NCBI GenBank assembly: GCA_023427945.1
Contig: JAEYZR010000184.1
Span: 1 to 13,177 of the forward strand
Source: Pseudomonadota bacterium
GTDB lineage: Bacteria; Pseudomonadota; Gammaproteobacteria; Burkholderiales; Burkholderiaceae_B
DNA length: 13,177 bases
Reading direction: 5' to 3'
Both the position numbers and the translations under genes were made by a program. Below the pieces are notes generated by a model that was not told where the DNA came from, searched no databases, and worked only from the letters and a program-made list of their open reading frames with translations. Below are positions 1 to 7,137 of the stretch, one piece after another (within the stretch, counting starts at the first letter, position 1; the number at the start of each line of letters is the position of its first letter).

Positions 1-1
1 G

Positions 2-1102
2 TGCATGCCCTGGCTGGGCGCGCGCGCCGACGCCAGGGGGGCCAAGCGCCGCTTGCTGTTTGCCAGCACGATAGGCTGCATCGTGGCCACTGCCGCATTG
101 GCTTTTGTCGGGCCCGGGGCAATCGTGCTGGGCCTGGTCGCCATTGCCGTCTCCAACTATTTCTATTGCATAGGCGAATCGGCGGTGGCGTCGTTTCTGC
201 CTGAACTGGCGCGTCCCCAGGCCTTGGGCCGGGTGTCGGGCTGGGGCTGGGGGTTCGGCTACTTCGGCGGCATGCTCACCCTGGGTATCGCGCTGCTCAT
301 CGTCACGCGGGCTTCAGCCAATGACGTGGCGGCGCAGGACTATGTGCCCTGGGTGGTGGTCACCACATGCCTGGTTTTTGCCTTGGCGGCGATACCGGCC
401 TATGTATTCCTGAAAGAACGTGCCCAGCCCTCGGGGGATGCGCCACGCTTGCCTACCATCCTCACGCGGTTGCGCGGTTCATGGCGCGACGTGGGTATGT
501 ATTACCCGGAATTTCGCGCGTTTCTGTATTGCGTCACCGCCTACCAGGCCGGAATTTCGGTCGTCATCACCTTGTCGGCTGTTTATGCCGAACAGGCGAT
601 GGGCTTTAGCATGCCGGAAATCATGATGTTGATTTTCCTGGTGAATATTGCCGCAGCCATAGGGGCGTTCGCATTCGGCATGGTGCAGGATCGTCTGGGC
701 CATCGCCTGGCCTTGTCGATCACGCTGGTGGGGTGGATCGTCATGGTATGTCTGGCGTACCTGGCGGTCACGCCCAAGGTGTTCTGGTTGGCCGCCACGC
801 TGGCCGGGCTGTGCATGGGATCGAGTCAGAGCGCAGGGCGCGCCATGACCGGCGCGCTTGCTCCGAAGCGCCGTCTGAGCGAGTTCTTTGCGTTGTGGAC
901 GTTTGCCGTTCAGCTGGCTGCCGTGATCGGCCCACTGAGTTATGGCACTGTGAACTGGGCGACAGGGGGCAATCACCGCCTGGCCATCCTGGTGTGCGCT
1001 GTGTTTTTTGTCGGCGGGCTGCTGTTGCTGGCCCGGGTGGACATGAAGCGCGGACTGGTGCGTCAGGCCATCGACGCACCGGTAGACGTCGGCGCCCGCT
1101 GA
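2..1102 (+). CDS. MFS transporter, UMF1/Atg22-like permease (5' end outside window)
   Basis: This is the C-terminal ~365 residues of a polytopic inner-membrane permease. The frame is open to the left edge, and the first ATG (position 5) falls inside the conserved loop 'PWLGARADARGAKRR', which matches the MFS loop between TM2 and TM3. That ATG is therefore not the real start, and roughly the first two helices are missing. About ten hydrophobic segments remain. The stretch 'SFLPELA...LGRVSGWGWGFGYFGG' is the typical signature of UMF1-family (Atg22-like) permeases, which usually have 430-450 residues. The substrate is unknown in most bacterial members and cannot be inferred here. The gene ends in TGA within a perfect inverted repeat and converges on bamD. 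I am confident of the MFS class and moderately confident of the UMF1 family. Confidence 0.85.
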   Translation, partial: CMPWLGARADARGAKRRLLFASTIGCIVATAALAFVGPGAIVLGLVAIAVSNYFYCIGESAVASFLPELARPQALGRVSGWGWGFGYFGGMLTLGIALLIVTRASANDVAAQDYVPWVVVTTCLVFALAAIPAYVFLKERAQPSGDAPRLPTILTRLRGSWRDVGMYYPEFRAFLYCVTAYQAGISVVITLSAVYAEQAMGFSMPEIMMLIFLVNIAAAIGAFAFGMVQDRLGHRLALSITLVGWIVMVCLAYLAVTPKVFWLAATLAGLCMGSSQSAGRAMTGALAPKRRLSEFFALWTFAVQLAAVIGPLSYGTVNWATGGNHRLAILVCAVFFVGGLLLLARVDMKRGLVRQAIDAPVDVGAR

Positions 1103-1121
1103 AACGGCGTCAGCGGGCGCC
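1091..1121. terminator. Perfect 11-bp inverted repeat between convergent genes
   Basis: GGCGCCCGCTG at 1091-1101 and CAGCGGGCGCC at 1111-1121 are exact reverse complements around a 9-nt loop. The left arm contains the TGA of the MFS gene, and the bamD stop lies 12 bp beyond. No T-tract follows on either strand, so this is a GC-rich hairpin that could stall or punctuate transcription in both directions rather than a canonical intrinsic terminator. Confidence 0.55.
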
Positions 1122-1133
1122 TGATGCGGGCGG

Positions 1134-2021
1134 TCAGAACCAGCGGCCCGGGTTCCACCACGGTTTCTTCTGCGAGGGGAAGCCCTCGGTCTTGAGCGTG
1201 CTGTTCGGGAAGTTCTTGGTCAGAACCCGATCGGCATCATCGCGCAACTGGGGCATCTTCAGTTTGTCGTAGGACAACATCATGATGTAGAGCGCCTGCT
1301 CGTTGGCGGCCACGCCTTCGAAGTCGGTAATGACGGTCTGTGCGCGGTTGGCCGCAGCAATGTAGGCACCACGCTCGTAGTAATAACGTGCCACGTAGAC
1401 TTCGTTCATGGCGATGGTGTTGACCAGCCAGTTCATGCGGGCCTTGGCATCCGGCACATATTTGCTGTCCGGGTAGCGCGTGATCAGCTCGTTGAATGCA
1501 TCGTAGGAGGCGCGCAGGCTTCTGGGGTCACGCTCCGCGGGGTCCTGGCCGGTCAGGTCGGCCATGAAGGCACTGGCAGGGGTGAAGTTGACCAGTCCTT
1601 TCAGGTAGAGCATGTAGTCGGTACCGGGATGGTTGGGGAACTGCTGCTGAAAACGATCGATGGCCGACAGCGCCTGTTCGTTCTCGGCGTCTTTCCAGTT
1701 CACGTAGGCCAGTTCCATCAGCGCCTGCTGGGCGTGCACACTGAACGGGTAGCGGCTTTCAATGGCGGTCAATCGCTCGCGCGCATTGGTCCAGTTCGCC
1801 GATGCGATTTCGGCGCGCGCGTCGCTGTAGAGCTGTTCGGCGCTCCACCCTGCGGTGGGGTCGACCTTGGCCGTGCCCGCGCAGCCGCCCAGCACCAGGA
1901 CAAAGGCTGCAAGAAGCAGGACATAGGCCAGCGCCCGGCGGGCACCTGCGAATCGTACCGAACCAGGTTCGGTGTGCGCGCTCGGTGACGAGGGCGAAAA
2001 ACGGTAAGAAGCTGAATTCAC
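1134..2021 (-). CDS. bamD: Outer membrane protein assembly factor BamD (ComL/YfiO lipoprotein)
   Basis: BamD is an essential lipoprotein of the BAM complex, which folds beta-barrel proteins into the outer membrane. With the GTG start at 2021 the product has 295 residues. It has an N-terminal basic/hydrophobic segment ending in the lipobox LGGC, so Cys47 is the predicted lipidated residue. A TPR-rich YfiO domain follows (about residues 55-270), including 'EQLYSDARAEIASANW' and 'VARYYYERGAYIAAANRAQ'. No in-frame ATG lies close to the signal peptide. The GTG is preceded by AAGGA about 10 nt upstream, which is why I chose it. The n-region of ~30 residues is long for a lipoprotein signal, so the true start could be a rare codon further in. 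Divergent to rluD, as in E. coli and many other proteobacteria. Product identity is firm; the start is less so. Confidence 0.92.
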   Translation of the reverse strand: MNSASYRFSPSSPSAHTEPGSVRFAGARRALAYVLLLAAFVLVLGGCAGTAKVDPTAGWSAEQLYSDARAEIASANWTNARERLTAIESRYPFSVHAQQALMELAYVNWKDAENEQALSAIDRFQQQFPNHPGTDYMLYLKGLVNFTPASAFMADLTGQDPAERDPRSLRASYDAFNELITRYPDSKYVPDAKARMNWLVNTIAMNEVYVARYYYERGAYIAAANRAQTVITDFEGVAANEQALYIMMLSYDKLKMPQLRDDADRVLTKNFPNSTLKTEGFPSQKKPWWNPGRWF

Positions 2022-2045
2022 GACGGCTGTATCCTTGGTGGTAGC

Positions 2046-3035
2046 ATGGCGTTCGCTGATTATATGATTGTCTCCATGTTCGATACGACTGGCCCTGTAG
2101 ATGCCCTCCCGCAGGAGGAGCCCATTTTGTTGACCGTGCCTGAAAACATCTGGGCGGAACGGCTGGACAAGGTGCTCGCCGGCCTGCTCTCGCAGCACAG
2201 TCGCAGCCGTCTTCAGGGCTGGATCGAGGCAGGTTTTGTACATGTGAATGGCACGCAGGCAAAAGTTCGTCAACTCGTCAACGGCGGGGATGCGCTCTGT
2301 GTCTGGCCCCAGGTCCCTCCGGAAGAAGGCGCCTACACGGCTCAGCCGGTGGCGTTCGACGTCCTGCGCGAAAGTCCCGACTGGATCGTGGTGATCAAGC
2401 CTGCTGGCCTGGTCACCCACCCGGGGGCGGGCAACTGGCAGGGCACTTTGCTCAACGGGCTGCTCTACAGGTTTCCGGAACTGGCCCAGGTCGCCCGGGC
2501 AGGCATCGTGCATCGCCTGGACAAGGATACTTCGGGCCTGCTCGTGGTGGCACGCTCGGAAACCGCCCAGACACACCTCGTTCGCCAGTTGCAGGCGCGC
2601 ACGATGGGCCGGGAATATATCGCGCTGGTCCACGGCAGGACCCTGCCTGCGGGCCGGATAGATCAACCGATCGGCCGCGATCCCAAGGTGCCTGTGCGCA
2701 TGAGCGTCGAGCGGCCCATCGCACCCAAACCGGCGGTCACGCATTACCTGTGCGAGCGTTCAGGAGAGTACGCCGGTCTGGGCATCGCCTCGCTGGTGTG
2801 CCGCCTGGAAACCGGGCGCACCCATCAGATCCGTGTCCACCTGGCGAGCCTGGGCCATCCTTTGCTGGCCGACACGCTGTATGGCGGCAAGGTTGCGGGC
2901 GACGCCGTGCGCCAGATGTTGCATGCCCGGCAATTGCGATTCGAGGACCCGGCCGGTGGCGGTGAAATATGCGTCCAGGCGGCGGTGCCCTCCGATATGG
3001 AAGCAGTCATGGCAGGCACGCAATGGACGAGCTGA
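2046..3035 (+). CDS. rluD: 23S rRNA pseudouridine synthase RluD
   Basis: RluD isomerises specific uridines of helix 69 of 23S rRNA to pseudouridine. From the ATG at 2046 the protein has 329 residues, the usual size for the family. It has an N-terminal S4 RNA-binding domain (about 37-85, 'AERLDKVLAGLLSQHSRSR'). The RluA/RluD catalytic domain follows (about 110-300), with the signature HRLDKDTSGLL; Asp159 in HRLD is the catalytic nucleophile. 'GRTHQIRVHLASLGHP' begins at residue 257. Alternative ATGs lie at 2064 and 2076; the 2046 start has a weak GGTGG about 4 nt upstream. The start is only 24 bp from the bamD GTG, so the two genes must share regulatory DNA that reaches into coding sequence, or rluD starts later. 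It overlaps pgeF by 13 bp, suggesting translational coupling. RluC-type specificity cannot be excluded, but the bamD/pgeF context favours RluD. Confidence 0.93.
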   Translation: MAFADYMIVSMFDTTGPVDALPQEEPILLTVPENIWAERLDKVLAGLLSQHSRSRLQGWIEAGFVHVNGTQAKVRQLVNGGDALCVWPQVPPEEGAYTAQPVAFDVLRESPDWIVVIKPAGLVTHPGAGNWQGTLLNGLLYRFPELAQVARAGIVHRLDKDTSGLLVVARSETAQTHLVRQLQARTMGREYIALVHGRTLPAGRIDQPIGRDPKVPVRMSVERPIAPKPAVTHYLCERSGEYAGLGIASLVCRLETGRTHQIRVHLASLGHPLLADTLYGGKVAGDAVRQMLHARQLRFEDPAGGGEICVQAAVPSDMEAVMAGTQWTS

Positions 3036-3787
3036 TCTGGGTGCAGGGGCCGGCCTGGCCCGGCGTGTCGCTGCGATTCTCCACACGTCGTGGAGGCACA
3101 AGTGCAGCGCCATTCAACAGCCTCAACCTGGGCGCTCACGTGGGTGACGATCCTGCCGCCGTTGCCGAGAATCGTCGGCGCTTATCGGCAAGCCTCCCTG
3201 CGCCACCTGCCTGGCTACAACAGGTTCATGGTACCCGTGTGATCGATGCCGACCAGGAGCCCACGGCCGGCATGGCGCCTGTGCAGGCCGATGGCGCGTT
3301 CACCGCGCAAGCCGGCCGCGTGGTGTCCGTGATGGTTGCTGATTGCCTGCCGATAGCCCTGGGTGATGCGGGCGGAACTATCGTTGCCGTGGTGCATGCT
3401 GGTTGGCGGGGCCTGGCGGCTGGCGTGATCGAACAGGCCCTGGGCCAACTCAGGGAACACCGCCGGCAGGAGCAGAATTGGCGTGCGTGGATCGGACCTG
3501 CCATCGGCCCGACGGCATTCGAAGTCGGGAGCGACGTGGTCCATGCCTTCGCTCGATCCGACGATGGCACGAAGCGTTATTTCATGCCGCGTCCGGGTGT
3601 TGCCGACAAATGGTTGGCGGACCTGCCGGCATTGGCAGAACACCGACTGCGGGCGGCGGGAGTGGGCGACGTCACGCAATCGGGGCGCTGCACGTACAGC
3701 GAGCCGGAACTTTTCTTCTCGTACAGGCGTGATGGCGCATGCGGTCGCATGGCTCTGGTCGCCTGGCTGGACACGCCCGCGCATTGA
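3023..3787 (+). CDS. pgeF: Laccase-domain protein PgeF/YfiH (polyphenol oxidase family)
   Basis: This is a member of the YfiH/DUF152 family. Its members are reported to act as purine-nucleoside phosphorylase/adenosine deaminase-like enzymes and as peptidoglycan-editing factors. With the ATG at 3023 the product has 254 residues, the normal length. The three metal-ligand positions are present: His69 in QQVHG, Cys108 in VADCLP and His125 in VVHAGWRG, spaced almost exactly like His71/Cys107/His124 of E. coli YfiH. The C-terminal 'SGRCTYSEPELFFSYRRDGACGRM' is also typical. I chose 3023 rather than the upstream in-frame ATG (2969) because family members begin just before the WPGV...FSTRRGG motif and because it gives a short 13-bp overlap with rluD. 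The enzymatic role in this organism is inferred from the family. Confidence 0.92.
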   Translation: MDELIWVQGPAWPGVSLRFSTRRGGTSAAPFNSLNLGAHVGDDPAAVAENRRRLSASLPAPPAWLQQVHGTRVIDADQEPTAGMAPVQADGAFTAQAGRVVSVMVADCLPIALGDAGGTIVAVVHAGWRGLAAGVIEQALGQLREHRRQEQNWRAWIGPAIGPTAFEVGSDVVHAFARSDDGTKRYFMPRPGVADKWLADLPALAEHRLRAAGVGDVTQSGRCTYSEPELFFSYRRDGACGRMALVAWLDTPAH

Positions 3788-3806
3788 CATCGCCGGGGCG
3801 GCGATG
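3788..3806 (+). terminator. GC-rich hairpin directly after pgeF
   Basis: CATCGCCG (3788-3795), loop GGG, and CGGCGATG (3799-3806) form a perfect 8-bp stem that begins immediately after the pgeF TGA. It lacks a T-run, so it may be an mRNA 3'-end stabiliser, a weak or Rho-assisted terminator, or part of the phaC leader. It lies 36 bp upstream of the phaC start. Confidence 0.4.
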
Positions 3807-3842
3807 CACCATCGCCAGACACGCTGTCTCCTGTCTCAATAG

Positions 3843-5480
3843 GTGCCGAAGTTGTCGTCCTCTCAGTTGCCCCCCTTCAATGGTATGTTCGACCTCGCGC
3901 CGGACGTGCTTGCACAGATCCAGCAGCAGTTCTCCGAAGATTGGTCACGACTGATGGGAGAGGTTGCCGCAGGGACACTCCAGCCTTCGACCGACCGGCG
4001 ATTTTCAGGCCAGGCCTGGCGCGACAGCCCTCAACATCTGGCGCTTGCGCAAGCCTATCTGGTGTCTGCGAAGGCCATGCAGCGCATGGTCGACAGCATC
4101 GATGCCGAGCATCCTGCTCGCGAGCGTCTGCGCTTTGCCATCGGACAATGGATGGATGCGGTGTCGCCGGCGAATTTCCTGGCGCTCAATCCCGAGGCTC
4201 AAGCGTCGATCGTCGCGTCGGCCGGCGAGGCGCTGAACCACGGCGTTGCCAATCTGTTGCAGGATGTCGGAAAGGGCCGGATTTCTCAAACGGACGAAAC
4301 GCATTTCGAGGTCGGTCGCAATCTGGCGGTTACGCCGGGCGCCGTGGTGTTCCAGAATCCGCTGTTTCAGCTCATCCAGTATTCGCCTTCGACCCCGTCG
4401 GTTCATGCCATACCTTTGGTCATGGTCCCGCCCAACATCAATAAATTCTATGTGCTGGATCTGCAGCCAACCAATTCTTTCGTGGCGCACGCTGTAGCCG
4501 CAGGCTTCACCGTGTTTCTGGTCTCCTGGCGCAATCCGCTGGCGGGTGAAGACGACGGCGTCGACCGTGCGACCTGGACCGACTATCTGGATCAGGCTGT
4601 TCTGGTTGCACTGGATGTCGCACGCGCCATCAGTGGGCAGCCCAAGGTCAATGCCCTGGGCTTCTGTGTCGGGGGCACGTTGCTCGCCTCGGCACTCGCA
4701 CTGGCGCAGGCGCGCGGGCAGGTACCTGTTGCCTCGCTCACCCTGCTCACCACATTGCTGGACTTTCGCGATACCGGCGTGCTGTCGGTGTTCGTCGATG
4801 AAATGCATGCCGCCCTGCGCGAACAACAGATCGGATCGAGCGGGTTGATGTGGGGCAAGGAGCTGGCAACCACTTTTGCGTTCCTGCGTCCCAACGAGCT
4901 GGTATGGAACTACGTGGTGTCGAACTATCTGAAAGGCGAGACGCCCCCGCCGTTTGATCTCTTGCACTGGAATGCCGACTCGACCAACTTGCCTGGTCCG
5001 TTTTTCGCCTGGTATTTCCGCAATACCTATCTCGAGAACAGGTTGTGCAAACCGGGCGGCGTGAAGGCCGCAGGCCTGGCACTGGATCTGTCCAGCATCA
5101 AGGTGCCTGCCTACGTGTTCGGGTCGCGCGAGGACCATATCGTTCCCTGGGGTTCGGCCTACGCCAGCACGCAACTGCTGCCGGGTATCGAGCGATTTGT
5201 TCTGGGGGCGTCCGGCCACATCGCCGGCGTGGTCAATCCGCCTGCCAAAAAACGCCGGAGTTACTGGGCCACGGTTCCTGGGGCAGCAGCCCGGTTTCCT
5301 GCGCAAGAGAACGACTGGCTCAAGGAGGCTGGCGAGCACGAAGGCAGTTGGTGGCCGGACTGGTATGTCTGGCTGGCCGCCCATTCCGGCAAGCAGGTGC
5401 CGCCTCCTGACAGGCCCGGCAGTCGCCAATACCCCGAGATCGAACCCGCTCCTGGAAGTTATGTAAAAGTCAGGATCTGA
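3843..5480 (+). CDS. phaC: Class I poly(R)-hydroxyalkanoate synthase PhaC
   Basis: PhaC polymerises (R)-3-hydroxyacyl-CoA (mainly 3-hydroxybutyryl-CoA) into PHB at the granule surface. From the GTG at 3843 it has 545 residues, somewhat shorter than the 589-residue Cupriavidus enzyme. An N-terminal PhaC_N region (to about 240) precedes an alpha/beta-hydrolase core. The modified lipase box GFCVG places the nucleophile at Cys275. The other triad members are Asp431 (SREDHIVPW) and His459 (GASGHIAGVVNPP), in the same order and spacing as Cys319/Asp480/His508 of C. necator. 'WRNPLAGEDDG' and 'HWNADSTNLPGPF' are further family signatures. The GTG has no Shine-Dalgarno. An in-frame TTG at 3852 is preceded by AGGTG with a 6-nt spacer and may be the true start; an ATG occurs at 3885. 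phaB follows after 73 bp, with no thiolase gene between. Confidence 0.95.
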   Translation: MPKLSSSQLPPFNGMFDLAPDVLAQIQQQFSEDWSRLMGEVAAGTLQPSTDRRFSGQAWRDSPQHLALAQAYLVSAKAMQRMVDSIDAEHPARERLRFAIGQWMDAVSPANFLALNPEAQASIVASAGEALNHGVANLLQDVGKGRISQTDETHFEVGRNLAVTPGAVVFQNPLFQLIQYSPSTPSVHAIPLVMVPPNINKFYVLDLQPTNSFVAHAVAAGFTVFLVSWRNPLAGEDDGVDRATWTDYLDQAVLVALDVARAISGQPKVNALGFCVGGTLLASALALAQARGQVPVASLTLLTTLLDFRDTGVLSVFVDEMHAALREQQIGSSGLMWGKELATTFAFLRPNELVWNYVVSNYLKGETPPPFDLLHWNADSTNLPGPFFAWYFRNTYLENRLCKPGGVKAAGLALDLSSIKVPAYVFGSREDHIVPWGSAYASTQLLPGIERFVLGASGHIAGVVNPPAKKRRSYWATVPGAAARFPAQENDWLKEAGEHEGSWWPDWYVWLAAHSGKQVPPPDRPGSRQYPEIEPAPGSYVKVRI

Positions 5481-5553
5481 TGGTTCGTCCGTAAAGCGAG
5501 CCAGTCTGGTAAGGTTTGAAGAAAACTAAGTACGAGTGAAACAGGAGATGGCG

Positions 5554-6291
5554 ATGACAGGAAAAGTGGCATATGTAACCGGAGGAATGGGCGGCATCGG
5601 GACTGCCATCTGCCAACGATTGGCACGAGATGGATTTCAGGTGGTCGCCGGTTGTGGCCCGAGCCGCAACTATCAGCAGTGGATCGACGAGCAGGCGGCA
5701 CAGGGCTTCACTTTCCATGCCTCGGTGGGCAACGTGGCGGATTGGGCATCCACCGTCAGCGCGTTCGAGCGCGTCGTGGCCGATGTCGGGTCGATCGACG
5801 TGCTGGTCAACAATGCAGGCATCACGCGCGACGGACTGTTCCGAAAGATGACGCTGGACGACTGGCGTGCCGTCATCGATACCAACCTCAACAGCCTGTT
5901 CAACGTGACCAAGCAGGTGTTGGAGGGCATGGTCGATCGACAGTGGGGCCGCATCATCAACATCAGCTCGGTCAACGGCCAGAAAGGCCAGTTCGGCCAG
6001 ACCAACTATTCGACTGCCAAGGCGGGCATCCACGGCTTCACGATGGCGCTTGCCCAGGAGGTCGCCAGCAAGGGTGTGACGGTCAACACCATTTCCCCGG
6101 GCTATATCGGCACCGATATGGTCCGAGCGATCCGCCCCGATGTACTCGAAAAGATCGTGGCCACCATTCCGGTACGCCGGCTGGGCATGCCCGAGGAAAT
6201 CGCTTCGATGATCTCCTGGCTGGCCTCCGACGAGTCGGGCTTTTCGACGGGCGCAGACTTTTCAGTCAATGGCGGCTTGCACATGGGTTGA
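5554..6291 (+). CDS. phaB: Acetoacetyl-CoA reductase (NADPH), PhaB
   Basis: PhaB reduces acetoacetyl-CoA to (R)-3-hydroxybutyryl-CoA, the PHB precursor. The ATG at 5554 has CAGGAG 6 nt upstream and gives 245 residues, one fewer than C. necator PhaB, which it resembles throughout ('AYVTGGMGGIGTAICQRLA', 'NNAGITRDGLFRKMT', 'SSVNGQKGQFGQTNYSTAKAG', C-terminal 'NGGLHMG'). It is a classical short-chain dehydrogenase with the Rossmann motif TGGMGGIG (9-16) and the catalytic triad Ser139, Tyr152, Lys156. Upstream in-frame starts (GTG 5536, ATG 5548) are less likely because they fall in or before the ribosome-binding site. The gene sits between phaC and phaR in the same orientation, and the 73-bp gap to phaC holds no obvious terminator, so co-transcription is likely. 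Confidence 0.96.
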   Translation: MTGKVAYVTGGMGGIGTAICQRLARDGFQVVAGCGPSRNYQQWIDEQAAQGFTFHASVGNVADWASTVSAFERVVADVGSIDVLVNNAGITRDGLFRKMTLDDWRAVIDTNLNSLFNVTKQVLEGMVDRQWGRIINISSVNGQKGQFGQTNYSTAKAGIHGFTMALAQEVASKGVTVNTISPGYIGTDMVRAIRPDVLEKIVATIPVRRLGMPEEIASMISWLASDESGFSTGADFSVNGGLHMG

Positions 6292-6319
6292 TCACCTGAC
6301 ACACTTGATGCAGTTACGG

Positions 6320-6353
6320 GTGGTGGATAAGCGCAGGAGAAGCGCGCCACCAC
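6320..6353 (+). promoter_or_regulatory. Interrupted hairpin in the phaB-phaR spacer (possible phaR leader or operator)
   Basis: GTGGTGG (6320-6326) and CCACCAC (6347-6353) are perfect reverse complements. Inside them GCGC (6331-6334) pairs with GCGC (6342-6345) around AGGAGAA, giving a two-part stem. No T-run follows, arguing against a simple terminator for phaB. A second self-complementary element, CGATCGATCG (6375-6384), lies between this hairpin and the phaR ribosome-binding site. PhaR-type regulators are known to autoregulate, so either element is a candidate operator. That role is inferred; neither was matched to a known PhaR site. Confidence 0.35.
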
Positions 6354-6401
6354 ACTTTCCAGAAAAACGACATCCGATCGATCGCGATCCTGAGGACAGT
6401 C

Positions 6402-6971
6402 ATGACGCAAGCCAGACAAGACGCTTCAGGGCGTCTCATAAAAAAATATCCTAATCGCCGTCTGTACGACACGCAGACGAGCACCTACATCACGCTTGCC
6501 GATGTCAAACAACTCGTGCTGGCTTCCGAGTCGTTCCAGGTGGTGGACGCCAAGGCAGGGACCGATCTGACGCGCAGCATTCTGCTGCAGATCATCCTGG
6601 AAGAGGAGAGTGAAGGTTCACCCATGTTTTCGGCCCCCATGCTTTCGCAGATCATCCGGTTCTACGGTCATGCGATGCAGGGCATCATGGGATCGTATCT
6701 GGAAAAGAATATTCAGGCCTTCATCGAGATTCAGGACCGCATGACCGAGCAGTCCAAAGGTCTGTATGGCAGTGGCAGTCATGTCGGACCGGAAGCCTGG
6801 ACACAGTTCATGACGGTCCAGGCACCCATGATGCAGAACATGATGAACAGCTACATCGATCAGAGCAAAAACCTGTTCGTGCAGATGCAGGATCAGATGC
6901 AGGATCAGACCCGCTCGATTTTCTCGACGTTTCCCTTCAACGCCACGCCGCCGGGAACCACAAAGAAATAA
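6402..6971 (+). CDS. phaR: PHB-responsive transcriptional repressor PhaR
   Basis: PhaR represses phasin (phaP) genes and its own gene; it is released when it binds nascent PHB granules. The ATG at 6402 has GAGGA 5 nt upstream. The protein has 189 residues, within the family range. Residues ~10-70 form the PHB/PHA accumulation regulator DNA-binding domain (GRLIKKYPNRRLYDT...YITLADVKQLV...FQVVDAKAGTDLTR). Residues ~75-165 form the PHB_acc granule-binding region, rich in Met, Gln and aromatic residues ('MFSAPMLSQIIRFYGHAMQG', 'QFMTVQAPMMQNMMNSYIDQ'). Near the C terminus QMQDQMQDQ (161-169) is encoded by a 12-bp tandem repeat. No phasin gene is visible in this window. Strong terminator follows 40 bp after the stop. 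Confidence 0.95.
   Translation: MTQARQDASGRLIKKYPNRRLYDTQTSTYITLADVKQLVLASESFQVVDAKAGTDLTRSILLQIILEEESEGSPMFSAPMLSQIIRFYGHAMQGIMGSYLEKNIQAFIEIQDRMTEQSKGLYGSGSHVGPEAWTQFMTVQAPMMQNMMNSYIDQSKNLFVQMQDQMQDQTRSIFSTFPFNATPPGTTKK
6882..6905 (+). repeat. 12-bp tandem duplication inside phaR
   Basis: Two exact copies of CAGATGCAGGAT (6882-6893 and 6894-6905), followed by a partial third (CAGA), encode the repeated QMQDQ segment of PhaR. The unit length keeps the frame, so copy-number change would lengthen or shorten a Gln/Met-rich helix by four residues. Confidence 0.8.
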
Positions 6972-7012
6972 CGGGTCGACCGGGACGGGATCGGTTGGTC
7001 GCTGATGCCAAA

Positions 7013-7059
7013 AAAACACCCCTGAAGAGGAACGCCAGGTTCTTCTCCAGGGGTGTTTT
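7013..7059. terminator. Strong bidirectional intrinsic terminator between phaR and the BON gene
   Basis: Arms 7013-7033 and 7039-7059 pair over 21 positions with one mismatch (7025/7047) and one G-T wobble, around the 5-nt loop GCCAG. The outer stem begins AAAACACCCCTG and ends with GTGTTTT. On the plus strand the stem closes in TTTT, ending phaR. On the minus strand the A6 at 7011-7016 supplies a U-run, ending the BON gene, whose stop is 79 bp away. A good two-way terminator for convergent units. Confidence 0.88.
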
Positions 7060-7137
7060 GCATACGGCCGGCCGGATCAGGAATACACGGTAAAACCGGG
7101 TCAGTCCTGTCGCAGCCGCCCTTTCAGGGGGTGAGGG

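Noticed and set aside
2022..2744. Upstream extension of the bamD frame to an ATG at 2744
   Set aside because: It would place ~240 residues antisense to rluD before the lipoprotein signal peptide, incompatible with a BamD lipoprotein.
4005..5429. 474-codon open frame antisense to phaC
   Set aside because: phaC has full catalytic motifs on the plus strand; the antisense product shows only low-complexity Arg/Gln-rich sequence.
7066..7073. GGCCGGCC palindrome after the phaR terminator
   Set aside because: Short GC palindromes are common at this base composition; no spacing or repeat pattern indicates a function.
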